Positions 1-7,789 of a stretch of DNA of 53,803 nt are shown here, one piece after another. Source of the stretch: Bacteroidia bacterium (GTDB lineage Bacteria > Bacteroidota > Bacteroidia > UKL13-3); NCBI GenBank assembly GCA_025454875.1, contig JALONP010000019.1:1-53803 (forward strand). Reading direction: 5' to 3'. Each line of letters opens with the position of its first letter. Positions within the stretch are counted from its first letter, which is position 1. The notes beneath the pieces were generated by a model. It ran no database searches. It saw only the letters and a program-made list of their open reading frames with translations, and had not been told where the DNA came from. The position numbers were made by a program, and so were the translations under genes.

Positions 1-99
1 ACATGCAGCTTTAAGTTTTAAAACTCCAATTCAATTATTGGAAAATATGTATGTTTGAAATTATACTTTTAACTGGCCCAGAAAACGGGGAAGCTTACA
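1..99 (+). mobile_element. Right end of an IS3-family insertion sequence (partial)
   Basis: The window opens inside an insertion sequence. It contains the last 18 codons of an integrase-like transposase and then a terminal inverted repeat that ends at base 99 with ...CGGGGAAGCTTACA. The reverse complement of that 14-mer starts the insertion sequence at 53707, and the TTAAAAGT tract further inward is also shared. The family call rests on the transposase fragments at both ends and on the TG...CA termini. The rest of this copy lies outside the window. No target-site duplication can be tested for this copy because its left flank is not present. Confidence 0.75.
2..58 (+). CDS. Transposase OrfB/integrase C-terminus (5' partial)
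   Basis: The frame is open from the window edge and ends at a TGA. The 18 residues HAALSFKTPIQLLENMYV resemble the end of DDE integrases of the IS3 type, where an (R)PHxxLxYxTPxE-like motif lies just before the C-terminus; here HAALSFKTPIQ plays that part. The catalytic DDE residues would lie upstream, outside the window. The match is short and rests on one motif, but the terminal inverted repeat a few bases downstream supports it. Confidence 0.6.
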   Translation, partial: HAALSFKTPIQLLENMYV

Positions 100-247
100 G
101 GATTATCCATTGAGAAAAAAGTGAATTCAGATTTGTTACTGTAATTCTCAACCTTACCTAAAAAGAAATCAAGAAATAAAAGCATATTAAACATTTATGA
201 CAGAACGCACAATAAGTCATTTGAAATTGAGAGGTTATATACGCTTC

Positions 248-1288
248 TTAGTACTTCAAGATTACATCCACCTTTTTAATAAAACCTATACTAGAAGTAT
301 ATTCATATGGACAATAGTCAAAATAAATTGCATAAAAGTCGGAGAACTCGTCTTTTATTTTAATAAGGTCATTGGGGTTAAGTATCGAAATTACTTCAGA
401 AGACTTATATGGTTCCGAATAAACTATAGTGATACCTCTACATTGACTAAATGGAATTCCCTCATATTCTTTTATTTCGTTATAAGGAAACATAGCAGCT
501 TCCATTGCAGCAAGCGAGTCGGCTTTTCTTTCTGCTGCCGCAATAGAATCTTTATATTCTTTTTGAATAATAGTATTACGCTGTGCCTCGGGTAGGTTGT
601 CAAAATCACCATATAGCCTTTGTCTTCTTAATCTTTTGTTATCAATCAGCCCAGAATAATATTCTGCATTAAGTGAATCAATTAAACTCTTGAACTGCTT
701 ATTTCTGTTTGCCCTCTTTTCTTTGTTTTTCTTACATTGATCCATAATTTTCTGCTCTGCTATAAGAATACTATCGATAATGACTTGTTCCCTTTTGAGT
801 TCAGCTTGAGTCTTAGCTTTCAAGATTTCAATCGTATAAGAATCACATTCATCTCCTTTTATTTCAGCAGAATATGTAATACTTATTTCATAAACTTTAT
901 TAGAATAATTTGTTGTTATGGTTTGCTCAAAAGACTCTGAATTTATTTTTACGTAGCCTGCTGCTAATAACTCATTTTTCAGCTTTGTTATGCCAGTAAT
1001 GTTACAAAAAACATATCGTATAAATAAACGCTTATCCCAATTTTTACCTTTTGCTAACCATGCATTTGCACCATTAAGACTCCTACTAAATGTCCATTTA
1101 TTGACTTCATATTCATTTCCATAAAACTGCCATCCTTTACTAACCAAAATATCATTAAGATCATCAACACTCATTGTTCTGAATTTAATGAGTTCAGCGA
1201 TAGTTAAGTCTTGGGCTTCAAGAGAGTTAAATCTAGCACTAACAATAAACAATAAAAATAAAATGGGGTAAACAATGTGTTGTTTCAT
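248..1288 (-). CDS. Secreted protein of unknown function with a possible C-terminal SH3-like segment
   Basis: The protein has 346 residues. It starts with a hydrophobic signal peptide (residues about 1-25, ending SLEAQ) and so is probably exported. The middle (about 165-260) is highly charged, rich in Lys, Arg, Glu and Gln, and likely helical. The last 70 residues are beta-rich and read like a bacterial SH3-type domain (short segment ITIVYSEPYKSSEVISIL, then a glycine-containing end), but this is weak. The next gene upstream (1296-1733) ends 7 bases before this start, so the two probably share a transcript. I do not recognise the family. The gene lies just inside the left IS end, in the accessory part of the window. 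Confidence 0.6.
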   Translation of the reverse strand: MKQHIVYPILFLLFIVSARFNSLEAQDLTIAELIKFRTMSVDDLNDILVSKGWQFYGNEYEVNKWTFSRSLNGANAWLAKGKNWDKRLFIRYVFCNITGITKLKNELLAAGYVKINSESFEQTITTNYSNKVYEISITYSAEIKGDECDSYTIEILKAKTQAELKREQVIIDSILIAEQKIMDQCKKNKEKRANRNKQFKSLIDSLNAEYYSGLIDNKRLRRQRLYGDFDNLPEAQRNTIIQKEYKDSIAAAERKADSLAAMEAAMFPYNEIKEYEGIPFSQCRGITIVYSEPYKSSEVISILNPNDLIKIKDEFSDFYAIYFDYCPYEYTSSIGFIKKVDVILKY

Positions 1289-1295
1289 ATTATTT

Positions 1296-1733
1296 TCAAT
1301 TATTAAAATACGGCATTCTCAATCCATATCTTTTTAACATTTCGAAATTCTGCTCTGTTATTTCAGCCATATCGCCAAAAGAATAAACTTCAAGAGGATA
1401 GGATAGGTTATTAATCTTTCCAATACAACGTTTTGGAACCATTGCAATTGTTGTAAGTAAGTACTGAGTATTGTTAGATTGAATCAAAAAGGCTTCCAGA
1501 TAAGTTCCATCATAAAGACTGTCTATATTGATGTTAGGCTTTAAATTTGTAAGATACTTTATAAATTCATCAAAAATTAAACTTTCATTTTCTGCCAATG
1601 ATTTAAAGGGAAAAGGAATAACAACAAAATTTACATCTTCAGCATTTGCTGAGTTGTTGTTGAATGCTTTTGCAGATCTTACAATCGATTGCAAATGGAT
1701 TTTGCTTGTTTTATATAAGCGGTTGTTTTCCAT
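1296..1733 (-). CDS. Hypothetical cytoplasmic protein
   Basis: The protein has 145 residues, no signal peptide and no membrane segment. It mixes helix and strand, with a central acidic stretch (NINIDSLYDGTYLEAFLI). It is probably the first gene of a two-gene unit with the secreted protein downstream, 7 bases away. No motif I know is present. It could be an immunity or chaperone-like partner of the secreted neighbour, but nothing in the sequence shows this. Confidence 0.5.
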   Translation of the reverse strand: MENNRLYKTSKIHLQSIVRSAKAFNNNSANAEDVNFVVIPFPFKSLAENESLIFDEFIKYLTNLKPNINIDSLYDGTYLEAFLIQSNNTQYLLTTIAMVPKRCIGKINNLSYPLEVYSFGDMAEITEQNFEMLKRYGLRMPYFNN

Positions 1734-1891
1734 ATTTTTAATTTTATAGATAAATATTATCCCCTTGCTGCCGTGCGATTCTATCGCGTGGTAGCCAAAG
1801 TTATTCCTCAGGTGCTACCTCCCAAATTACTTAGAACAATGCGTTAAAAAATTAAATCTACTCGGTTATCAATAGTGTATTCATTTAACCA

Positions 1892-2260
1892 TTACTGCAC
1901 AGTGTCTGTTCCTTTGGATTTGCGTTTACCTCTAAAAAACAAATACACATTTAAAAACAACATTACTCCAAGGTAAATAGAAAAGCCTCCAATCTTTAAG
2001 CTTGTGATTTCAAACAACCTTGTTGAGCTATAAACATCATAAGAGGTTTTAAGCATTAACAACGAAAAACCTAGGTTTAAAAGGTAAAAACCAACCTGAA
2101 ATAGATGGTTTGTTGCATAAGCAATATCCTCTTTGCCATGAAAAATCTCGAGCATAAATACCTTTGCATTTTTAAAGAGTGTTTTGGCAACATAATACGT
2201 TAGTGCCACCGTAACAGGTAAGTAAATCGAATACAAAATAAGAACATAGTTTGTTTCCAT
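1892..2260 (-). CDS. Small membrane protein, paralogue of the adjacent upstream gene
   Basis: The protein has 122 residues with about three or four hydrophobic spans (roughly residues 5-25, 50-72 and 88-108) and a basic tail (RGKRKSKG). It aligns along its whole length with the 118-residue product encoded 11 bases upstream: both share LxxYLLN/FYLLNLG, a (Y)L/IPxT start and a K-x-LF loop. The two genes run on the same strand with almost no gap and look like a tandem duplication. The function is unknown. Confidence 0.6.
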   Translation of the reverse strand: METNYVLILYSIYLPVTVALTYYVAKTLFKNAKVFMLEIFHGKEDIAYATNHLFQVGFYLLNLGFSLLMLKTSYDVYSSTRLFEITSLKIGGFSIYLGVMLFLNVYLFFRGKRKSKGTDTVQ

Positions 2261-2271
2261 GAGTTGTTTTA

Positions 2272-2628
2272 TTAAGAGTATAAAGCTTTAATTTTTGAAC
2301 TGAAGTTTAAAAATACGAACATGTTAAAATAGTGAATCAATGCTAATCCCAAAATAATCAAACCAAGTCTTAAACTTAGTTCGTGAATCAAATCATACAA
2401 ACTATTAATCGAAGCCCAAGTGATTACTGAAACGGAGGCATACCCAAGATTAAGCAAATAATAGCCGGTAATGAGCAACCTATTGCAAACTGCTGCAATA
2501 TTGTTTTGCGTACCCAATACTTCGATTAGGAATACATCTCCGAAGTTGAATAATTTTTTCCCTACGATAACAGTAATGTAAAAGGTTATTGGGATATAGA
2601 GTAAGTATCCGATGAGGTTAAGATTCAA
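2272..2628 (-). CDS. Small membrane protein, paralogue of the adjacent downstream gene
   Basis: The protein has 118 residues and the same span pattern as its neighbour, including GYYLLNLGYASVS against the neighbour's GFYLLNLGFSLLM. The start used is TTG (MNLNLIGYLL...). No ATG lies between it and the upstream in-frame stop at 2641-2643, and the alignment with the paralogue begins here, so TTG is the best choice. It is first in the pair and presumably cotranscribed. The family is not known to me. Confidence 0.55.
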   Translation of the reverse strand: MNLNLIGYLLYIPITFYITVIVGKKLFNFGDVFLIEVLGTQNNIAAVCNRLLITGYYLLNLGYASVSVITWASINSLYDLIHELSLRLGLIILGLALIHYFNMFVFLNFSSKIKALYS

Positions 2629-2883
2629 AATTTTCCGAGGTTAATAATCAAATCGAATGTAACCAATAATTTTAATATTAGCCAATCAGTTTTATACATA
2701 ACTCATCGTTTACACGAGCACTCGTGCCACTTTAGCTGTATGCCATCAATATAAAGATGATAGCACAAAAACGCTGTCAACAATCCCCAATTGGGTTAAT
2801 AGCATGATGCTCATTCAATACCTGAACTACACATTTGCTACACTTTTACAAGAATAAAAGGGTTGTGAAAACGCTATTCTACG

Positions 2884-3810
2884 TTATTGAGAAAGCCATT
2901 GCTCCATTTCGGCTTGGTTCATTTCTGCTTGTCCGTAACGCCTGTATCTTAAAGTATCGTTTTCTAAAAAATAAAAAACAGGAAACTCCCCTCCCGTTAT
3001 TTTCACAAAAGGATCATCCATCACTTGTATAATCGGAATGGTGGTTAACATGGACTCGCGCAAAAATGCTTCCTTCTTAGCAACAGTACCTGCCATAACA
3101 AACGTGATAGGCAATTGCGGGTTATTAGACTTTATTACTTGAGCTTTGGCAGCTGCAATGCGACAATACTTACAACCAAATGTTAAAAAACCTACAATTT
3201 GTTTCCCTCTCTTAAGCGCTTGTATCTCTTTCATATTCGAAGAGTCGGCAATAGAGAGAAGGTTTATTGGAAAGTTTTTAGAATCTTTATCTCTGAGTTG
3301 AAGGCTTGCATCGGTAACTTGGTTCACTGCAAAAATGGAACCCATGCCAACCAACATACCCAGTATATACAACACAACATGTATATTTAACCGTTGCCAT
3401 TCATTGTATTTAATTACCCATAATGTAATTGCAATCAGGAGTACGTTTTTTAAAATTGCTTGAATTGGCGACATGATAAGCCAAGTTCCAAAACAGCCAC
3501 AGTTTTCGGAATTGCCATCAACAAGGTAAAGCTTGGTTAGGTAAAAAGTGAATACAACGAGCAGTGCAAGCGCAGTGTATAAGGTCCATTTTAACCTGAT
3601 ACCAGCAATTAAAAAAATGCCCAACACAAGCTCTAATCCAATAAAGAGCCTGGAAGCAAATGGTGATAAAGACCAGTTAACAATATGTTGTTTAACCAGA
3701 AGCAACTCAAAATACTCAATAGGAAACAACTTGGAAACACTTGAAAAAATAAAAAGTATGCCTAAGCAAATGCGAACAGCCAATATAATATGGGTACGGT
3801 ATCTTTTCAT
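2884..3810 (-). CDS. DoxX/MauE-like membrane protein with C-terminal thioredoxin-like domain
   Basis: The protein has 308 residues from the chosen start. The N-terminal half holds four hydrophobic helices of the DoxX/MauE type, with the Cys pair NCGCFG (Cys104 and Cys106) in the loop before the last helices. A further membrane span follows near residue 150. The C-terminal part is a thioredoxin-like domain with a CKYC motif (Cys213 and Cys216). Such fusions are thought to carry electrons across the membrane for thiol chemistry in the periplasm. An ATG 11 codons upstream lies inside the terminator of the preceding gene, so the start at 3810 (MKRYRTH) is preferred. The upstream neighbour is a Cys-rich lipoprotein, a plausible substrate. 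Confidence 0.75.
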   Translation of the reverse strand: MKRYRTHIILAVRICLGILFIFSSVSKLFPIEYFELLLVKQHIVNWSLSPFASRLFIGLELVLGIFLIAGIRLKWTLYTALALLVVFTFYLTKLYLVDGNSENCGCFGTWLIMSPIQAILKNVLLIAITLWVIKYNEWQRLNIHVVLYILGMLVGMGSIFAVNQVTDASLQLRDKDSKNFPINLLSIADSSNMKEIQALKRGKQIVGFLTFGCKYCRIAAAKAQVIKSNNPQLPITFVMAGTVAKKEAFLRESMLTTIPIIQVMDDPFVKITGGEFPVFYFLENDTLRYRRYGQAEMNQAEMEQWLSQ

Positions 3811-3828
3811 TGGAAGAAGTAATGGCAT

Positions 3829-3860
3829 AAAAAAAGTCGCCAAAAATGACGACTCTTTTT
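3829..3860 (-). terminator. Rho-independent terminator after the Cys-rich lipoprotein gene
   Basis: Read on the minus strand, AGTCG and CGACT form a stem around a T-rich 10-nt loop, with A's before and a run of seven T's after. It lies 18 bases past the lipoprotein stop. It overlaps the longest possible reading frame of the next gene, which argues for a later start there. Confidence 0.6.
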
Positions 3861-3878
3861 GAATTCAAATAATTCTGA

Positions 3879-4094
3879 TTAATCTAAAGTACATTTAGCT
3901 GCTGGGTCAACCAATTTACCGGTTGTTTCCAAAGCTTTACATGCATCTTCAGCATCACCTTTTTTCGCGTCTTTCAATTCACTTTTTGATTCAGCACCAC
4001 TAATTTTACAAGTGCAAGTGTAGTCTTTTTTGCAAGACGTGAAAGTGATAGCAGCAGCAAATACAACTGCCAAGGCTAGGTTCATTTTTTTCAT
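3879..4094 (-). CDS. Small Cys-rich lipoprotein
   Basis: The product has 71 residues from the start at 4094 (MKKMNLALAV). An in-frame start further upstream would put 26 polar residues before the signal peptide and is rejected. The signal peptide ends in a lipobox (ITFTS-C, Cys21), typical of Bacteroidota lipoproteins. The mature part is short, rich in Lys, Asp and Ala, and has more cysteines (KDYTCTCK, DACKAL, AKCTLD), so disulfides are likely. The function is unknown. The DoxX-thioredoxin gene lies directly downstream, after a terminator. Confidence 0.65.
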   Translation of the reverse strand: MKKMNLALAVVFAAAITFTSCKKDYTCTCKISGAESKSELKDAKKGDAEDACKALETTGKLVDPAAKCTLD

Positions 4095-4225
4095 ATGGTT
4101 ATTTTTAAAATTACAATTACGAATCAAAACATAAAATATGTAAATAGCAAACTGAATTTTCAAAGAATTCACATTTTTACTTTTTACAGCTCAATTCTGT
4201 TTAGAATATATTACGTAACATTCAC

Positions 4226-5260
4226 TTAATGTTTAACTACACGAAGTGATTTACCTACTCCATTTTTATTTTGGATTAGGACATTGTATACACCGTTTGC
4301 CATTGATGACATGTCAAATGCCAATTGATGTTTACCTGAGTGGTATACAAATGAAGGGATTAAAACAGTTGACTTTCCTGTGATATCGATTATCGAAATC
4401 TGCAAATTACTTCCGTTAACCAAATCAAAATCTAAATACAATGTATTGTTTTGGATAGGATTTGGATAAGCTAGCGCTTGTTCAATATTTGTAAACGGCT
4501 GATTGTTGACACTGGTTGTAACGTCAACCAAATAACTTGCAAATTCTGTTGAGCCAAAAGTGGATATAACTGTTGAATAACTAAATAAAGGAGCAACCAT
4601 ATTAACCCCAAAATAGTTATAGGTACGTGTAAATGTTTCTCCTCTTTGAAACAATTCGCCTTCAATAAAAAATGAATCAACAATTTCTTGCGTGGTATTT
4701 AAGCGCAAATAAGGTTCAGTTCCTCTTGGTGTTGTAATATCACCCCAAGCATCTGCTGCGCTAGTTACAGTGCCACTTCTTTTAACCAATGCTCCATTTA
4801 CTTCATAACTCGCATTAAACGCATCCAAAATGCTATCTCCATAGGCAATTGGAAACTTTAAGAGCAATTGTGGATTCGAAAAATTCATGATATAACTTGG
4901 TGAGCCAACACCAATCAAGTTTACTTCTGTGTTGGTTTTAGTGTAGTAAGAATAACCTGAAACTCCTTGCAATGAGACAGCAGGTACTACTACGGTAGCG
5001 TTATTAAAAAGAGTTGCATATGGCGTTCCTACTGGAGATATGTAAACCAAAGGAGTTAAGCCTCCGGTTGGTGTTACGTTGCTATAATTAGCGGGCACAT
5101 TGGCTCCACTGCTTGTGGGGAAAATAGGCACAGGATCGATATCTTGTGTGTTAGCAGAATCGCCTACATTGTAAGCAGAATTGGCGGTGAGTTGAATTTG
5201 CGCTGACGCAATACAGAATACACCAGTGAGTGTAAAAAGGGTAAGGTAAATTTTTTTCAT
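4226..5260 (-). CDS. Secreted protein with T9SS type A sorting domain
   Basis: The product has 344 residues. It has a signal peptide (about residues 1-20, ending ASAQ) and a beta-rich middle of unknown family. The last 80 residues form a type A C-terminal sorting domain: AYPNPIQNNTLYLDF, then ISIIDITGK, then MANGVYNVLIQ and a final basic segment. Proteins of this kind leave the cell through the type IX system and are attached to or shed from the surface. The gene stands alone between two intergenic regions. Confidence 0.75.
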   Translation of the reverse strand: MKKIYLTLFTLTGVFCIASAQIQLTANSAYNVGDSANTQDIDPVPIFPTSSGANVPANYSNVTPTGGLTPLVYISPVGTPYATLFNNATVVVPAVSLQGVSGYSYYTKTNTEVNLIGVGSPSYIMNFSNPQLLLKFPIAYGDSILDAFNASYEVNGALVKRSGTVTSAADAWGDITTPRGTEPYLRLNTTQEIVDSFFIEGELFQRGETFTRTYNYFGVNMVAPLFSYSTVISTFGSTEFASYLVDVTTSVNNQPFTNIEQALAYPNPIQNNTLYLDFDLVNGSNLQISIIDITGKSTVLIPSFVYHSGKHQLAFDMSSMANGVYNVLIQNKNGVGKSLRVVKH

Positions 5261-5736
5261 GGGATGTTAATTTAAAGTCCAATAATATTGTTTTGGCCTT
5301 CAAAATACAATGAGTATATAATCTGTAGGTAAATGAATACGTAATTGGCAATTGAAAATAAGCAAGCCCTCTTTCTTCAAGCGCCCCTAGTACTCGGGAT
5401 GCTGTCCGTGTGCCACACCTTCATAAATCAACTTCTCTTTCTTCACCAATACCAAAGTTCGATAAACTCAGTTTGCCATTTCCATATAACATGCGATATC
5501 CCTTTTTAATCAAGAGTTCACCAAATCATTTCAGTTTACACATGCACCGTCACGGCTTTTATTTTATTGGGATATTGTTGGCTTCTTACAATGAATAACA
5601 CAGTTTTACTATGCCTTTCAACGTTTTACAATTGCTAACCCTTGTTAAATAACAATTTCTTAAAATATGACAATTGGGTTTGAAACAATGGAAAACATGC
5701 TATGTTGAACTTTCATAACTAAAACTTAAACAAACT
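5261..5736. other. Intergenic region upstream of the rhodopsin gene
   Basis: I find no convincing gene in these 476 bases. The short open frames have no start context or coding bias. The region carries one copy of a degenerate sequence that recurs near 8872 (see the repeat entries). Near the 3' end, TTG at 5677-5679 and a TATGTTGA box around 5701 (4 of 6 matches to TAnnTTTG) could be the rhodopsin promoter. An A-rich leader without a Shine-Dalgarno sequence precedes the ATG. Confidence 0.4.
5364..5415. repeat. Degenerate intergenic repeat, copy 1
   Basis: This stretch aligns with 8872-8918. Both share the pattern GCCCTnTTTCTT, GCGCnCC, TACTCG, GC and GTGTGC in the same order with small gaps. 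Each copy lies in a gene-free region. I cannot tell whether it is a decayed gene, a mobile-element relic or an RNA element. Confidence 0.35.
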
Positions 5737-6477
5737 ATGAAAACAACATTATTAAACATCGTAAACATTCCGGTTGATGACCCAATCGCATTTACCTTTT
5801 TTACAGGCTACATGGCCATGTTGGCTGCTTCAGTTTTCTTTTTTGTGGAGCGAGGAAGTGTAGACGGCAAATGGAAATTATCACTTTTGGTTTCGGCTTT
5901 AATCACTGGAATTGCAGCTGTGCATTACTACTACATGCGCGATTACTATTTAAGTACCGGTCAAACCCCAACAGCGCTTCGTTACATTGACTGGACACTT
6001 ACTGTTCCATTAATGTGTGTTGAGTTTTATCTACTCACAAAAGCTGCCGGTGCTAAAATTGATTTAATGTGGAAACTCATCATTGCTTCAGTATGGATGT
6101 TGGTTACTGGTTATATTGGAGAAGCGTTCACTGATGGTTCAACCAGCCATTCTTTCACTTGGGGTGCACTTTCAACCATCGGTTATGTGTATGTATTGTA
6201 TACAGCTTGGTTAGGTGAGGTTGCCAAATTAGCTGAAAAATCAGGCGATCCAGTTGTAATCAAAGGTATTCGTTCATTGGCATGGTTTGTATTGGTTGGC
6301 TGGGCTATTTACCCAATTGGCTACATGTGTATGCCTGGTGGCTGGTTAAATACAGGTTTAGGATGGAGCTCATCAAACATCGACCTCTTTTACAATATTG
6401 CCGATGCAATTAACAAAATTGGCTTTGGTTTGGTAGTGTATGGAATTGCCATTGGCAGCAAAGCAAAAGCAGCATAA
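5737..6477 (+). CDS. Light-driven proton-pumping rhodopsin (proteorhodopsin/xanthorhodopsin type)
   Basis: The protein is a 246-residue type-1 rhodopsin with seven membrane helices. Retinal binds Lys227 in helix G (ADAINKIGFG), with the counter-ion partner Asp223. Helix C has RYIDWTLTVPLMCVEF: Asp85 (proton acceptor), Thr89 and Glu96 (donor), the DTE pattern of outward proton pumps rather than the NDQ or NTQ patterns of Na+ or Cl- pumps. His63 matches the His that pairs with the acceptor in proteorhodopsins. Met93 occupies the spectral-tuning site, and non-Gln there predicts green absorption. Helix E reads FTWGALST, which puts Gly143 where bacteriorhodopsin has Trp138. This glycine opens the window used by antenna carotenoids in xanthorhodopsin. 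The downstream gene overlaps the stop by one base. No retinal or carotenoid synthesis genes lie in the window. Confidence 0.96.
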   Translation: MKTTLLNIVNIPVDDPIAFTFFTGYMAMLAASVFFFVERGSVDGKWKLSLLVSALITGIAAVHYYYMRDYYLSTGQTPTALRYIDWTLTVPLMCVEFYLLTKAAGAKIDLMWKLIIASVWMLVTGYIGEAFTDGSTSHSFTWGALSTIGYVYVLYTAWLGEVAKLAEKSGDPVVIKGIRSLAWFVLVGWAIYPIGYMCMPGGWLNTGLGWSSSNIDLFYNIADAINKIGFGLVVYGIAIGSKAKAA

Positions 6478-6920
6478 TGACAAACGCATCGGTGGTAACT
6501 GATGAAATGCGCAGCAAGCCGTTTTATCAATTAACAGAAGAAATGTTTCAATGCGTAAGCAAACACAACTTCGATAGACTTGCACAAATATGTGATGATG
6601 ATTTTGGAATAATTGACATCAACACTACTGGTGGATCAGAAATTATACGCGACCGAAAAGGTTGGGAAAACTGGTTCTCAGGTTTGTTTGTTAAACTATC
6701 CGAAATGAAAGCCGAAACCTGGTCGGAGATTACGCATTATGAAGCCGTAGAAACTGAAAACATGGGATATGGCGTAGTAGATTTTGACCAAATTTTTATT
6801 GCAGGTGACCAAAAATTGCGATTCAGTGTAATTGCAACCATCATCTGGAAAAAGGTAGATAATATTTGGAAAGAATCACGGTACCATAGTTCACTCATTA
6901 AAGTTGTACCTTTTGAATAG
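6477..6920 (+). CDS. NTF2/SnoaL-like protein translationally coupled to the rhodopsin
   Basis: The protein has 147 residues and no signal peptide or membrane span. The order is an N-terminal helix (PFYQLTEEMFQCVSKHNFDRL), a turn with an acidic patch (CDDDFGIIDI), helices around residues 58-75 (GWENWFSGLF), then four or five beta strands ending IIWKKVDNIWKESRYHSS. That is the cone-shaped NTF2/SnoaL/DUF4440 fold, whose pocket binds small hydrophobic ligands or catalyses simple reactions. The start ATG shares its A with the rhodopsin TAA (TAATG), so its translation should depend on the rhodopsin. A terminator follows 2 bases after the stop, making a two-gene unit. The ligand is unknown; retinal or a carotenoid is only a guess. 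Confidence 0.75.
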   Translation: MTNASVVTDEMRSKPFYQLTEEMFQCVSKHNFDRLAQICDDDFGIIDINTTGGSEIIRDRKGWENWFSGLFVKLSEMKAETWSEITHYEAVETENMGYGVVDFDQIFIAGDQKLRFSVIATIIWKKVDNIWKESRYHSSLIKVVPFE

Positions 6921-6922
6921 CT

Positions 6923-6952
6923 AAACGCCTCCAAACTTTGGAGGCGTTTTTT
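6923..6952 (+). terminator. Strong intrinsic terminator of the rhodopsin operon
   Basis: AAACGCCTCCAAA and TTTGGAGGCGTTT are perfect reverse complements separated by one C. In RNA they would form about 11 pairs with a small loop, and a U-run follows. The stem starts 3 bases after the stop codon. Confidence 0.9.
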
Positions 6953-7250
6953 ATTACAAATGGTGAGCAATTTTTAGTAAAAACACAAGGTTCAAACACG
7001 TTATTAGTATTTAATCACTATACTGATTAATCTGTCTTCTTCTTGAACATCAACCCGCTGTTTCATCTTAAATGAAGTTTGCGTTTGTCATATTGAGTTA
7101 ACCTAAGTATAACAAACCTCGACAATCAGAATGGAAATGAAAAATTACAGACGCTAATGAGAAAATTAGTAGAGGAATATTGGCAATGTCTATATTTGCT
7201 TGTTCGCACACTAAAAGAAATAATTAGCTTACCCATACAACTCAAGTTGA
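6953..7250. other. Intergenic region without a recognisable gene
   Basis: Frames on both strands are broken by stops. A short open stretch ending around 7227 resembles a lipoprotein start (ILAMSIFACS) but lacks a start codon in a sensible place, so I do not call it. Confidence 0.3.
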
Positions 7251-7691
7251 ATGAAATACCTAATCTTGGCAATTGCTTTTAGCTCCACCCTATTGTTACA
7301 GAGCTTTAAATCTCCTAAATACACTGTTGAGCTAACCATATCTAATCTCCGTAATTTTGATGGTGAAATTGGGATTGGGATTTATCAGAATGATGATGGA
7401 TTCCAAAATGAACAATCATATATAAACAAGAAGTTTTCGAAAGCACAAACCAAAAATGGAAGGTTAACTGTGACTTTTACTATTGAAGCAGGCACTTATG
7501 GAATTGCATTGTTGGATGACGAAAACAAAAACAACAAAATGGACTACTCATTTATTGGTATTCCTAAAGAGGGCTTTGGGTTTTCCAACTATTACCATAC
7601 TGGACTTACAAAACCTCATTTTAATCAATTTAAGTTTGAGGTAAAGCCGAACACAAAAAATACCGTTGAAGTTAAGGTAAGGTATATTTAG
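7251..7691 (+). CDS. DUF2141 family secreted protein
   Basis: The protein has 146 residues with a signal peptide (about 1-19). The mature part matches the DUF2141 pattern: an N-terminal strand pair (VELTISNLRNFDGEIGIGIY), then GTYGIALLDDENKNNKMDY followed by IGIPKEGFGFSN, the conserved D-x-N-x-N-x-x-D loop and GxPxEGxxFSN signature. The family is common in Bacteroidota and has an Ig-like fold with no known role. The gene stands alone. Confidence 0.85.
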   Translation: MKYLILAIAFSSTLLLQSFKSPKYTVELTISNLRNFDGEIGIGIYQNDDGFQNEQSYINKKFSKAQTKNGRLTVTFTIEAGTYGIALLDDENKNNKMDYSFIGIPKEGFGFSNYYHTGLTKPHFNQFKFEVKPNTKNTVEVKVRYI

Positions 7692-7789
7692 GACATTAGC
7701 TTCGTTTCACGCAAACAACCTGTTGCATAAGATACAACAACTCACACCATACTCTTTGTTCATTCAAGGCTTTTCAGTATCTTACACTC

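Noticed and set aside
2713-2726. CACGAG-CA-CTCGTG inverted repeat
   Set aside because: The loop is only 2 bases and no gene end or promoter is tied to it; I see no support for function.
3811-3843. Earlier start of the DoxX/MauE-like gene
   Set aside because: The ATG lies in the stem and T-run of the preceding terminator.
5410-5598. 62-codon frame upstream of the rhodopsin
   Set aside because: No coding-like composition, no start signal, and it overlaps the degenerate repeat.
6477-6920. Assignment as an orange-carotenoid-protein domain homologue
   Set aside because: The fold class fits, but I cannot see the Tyr/Trp pair that binds the carotenoid keto group, so only the superfamily is stated.
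7140-7230. Possible small lipoprotein before the DUF2141 gene
   Set aside because: A lipobox-like stretch is present, but there is no start codon at a sensible distance and the frame is short.
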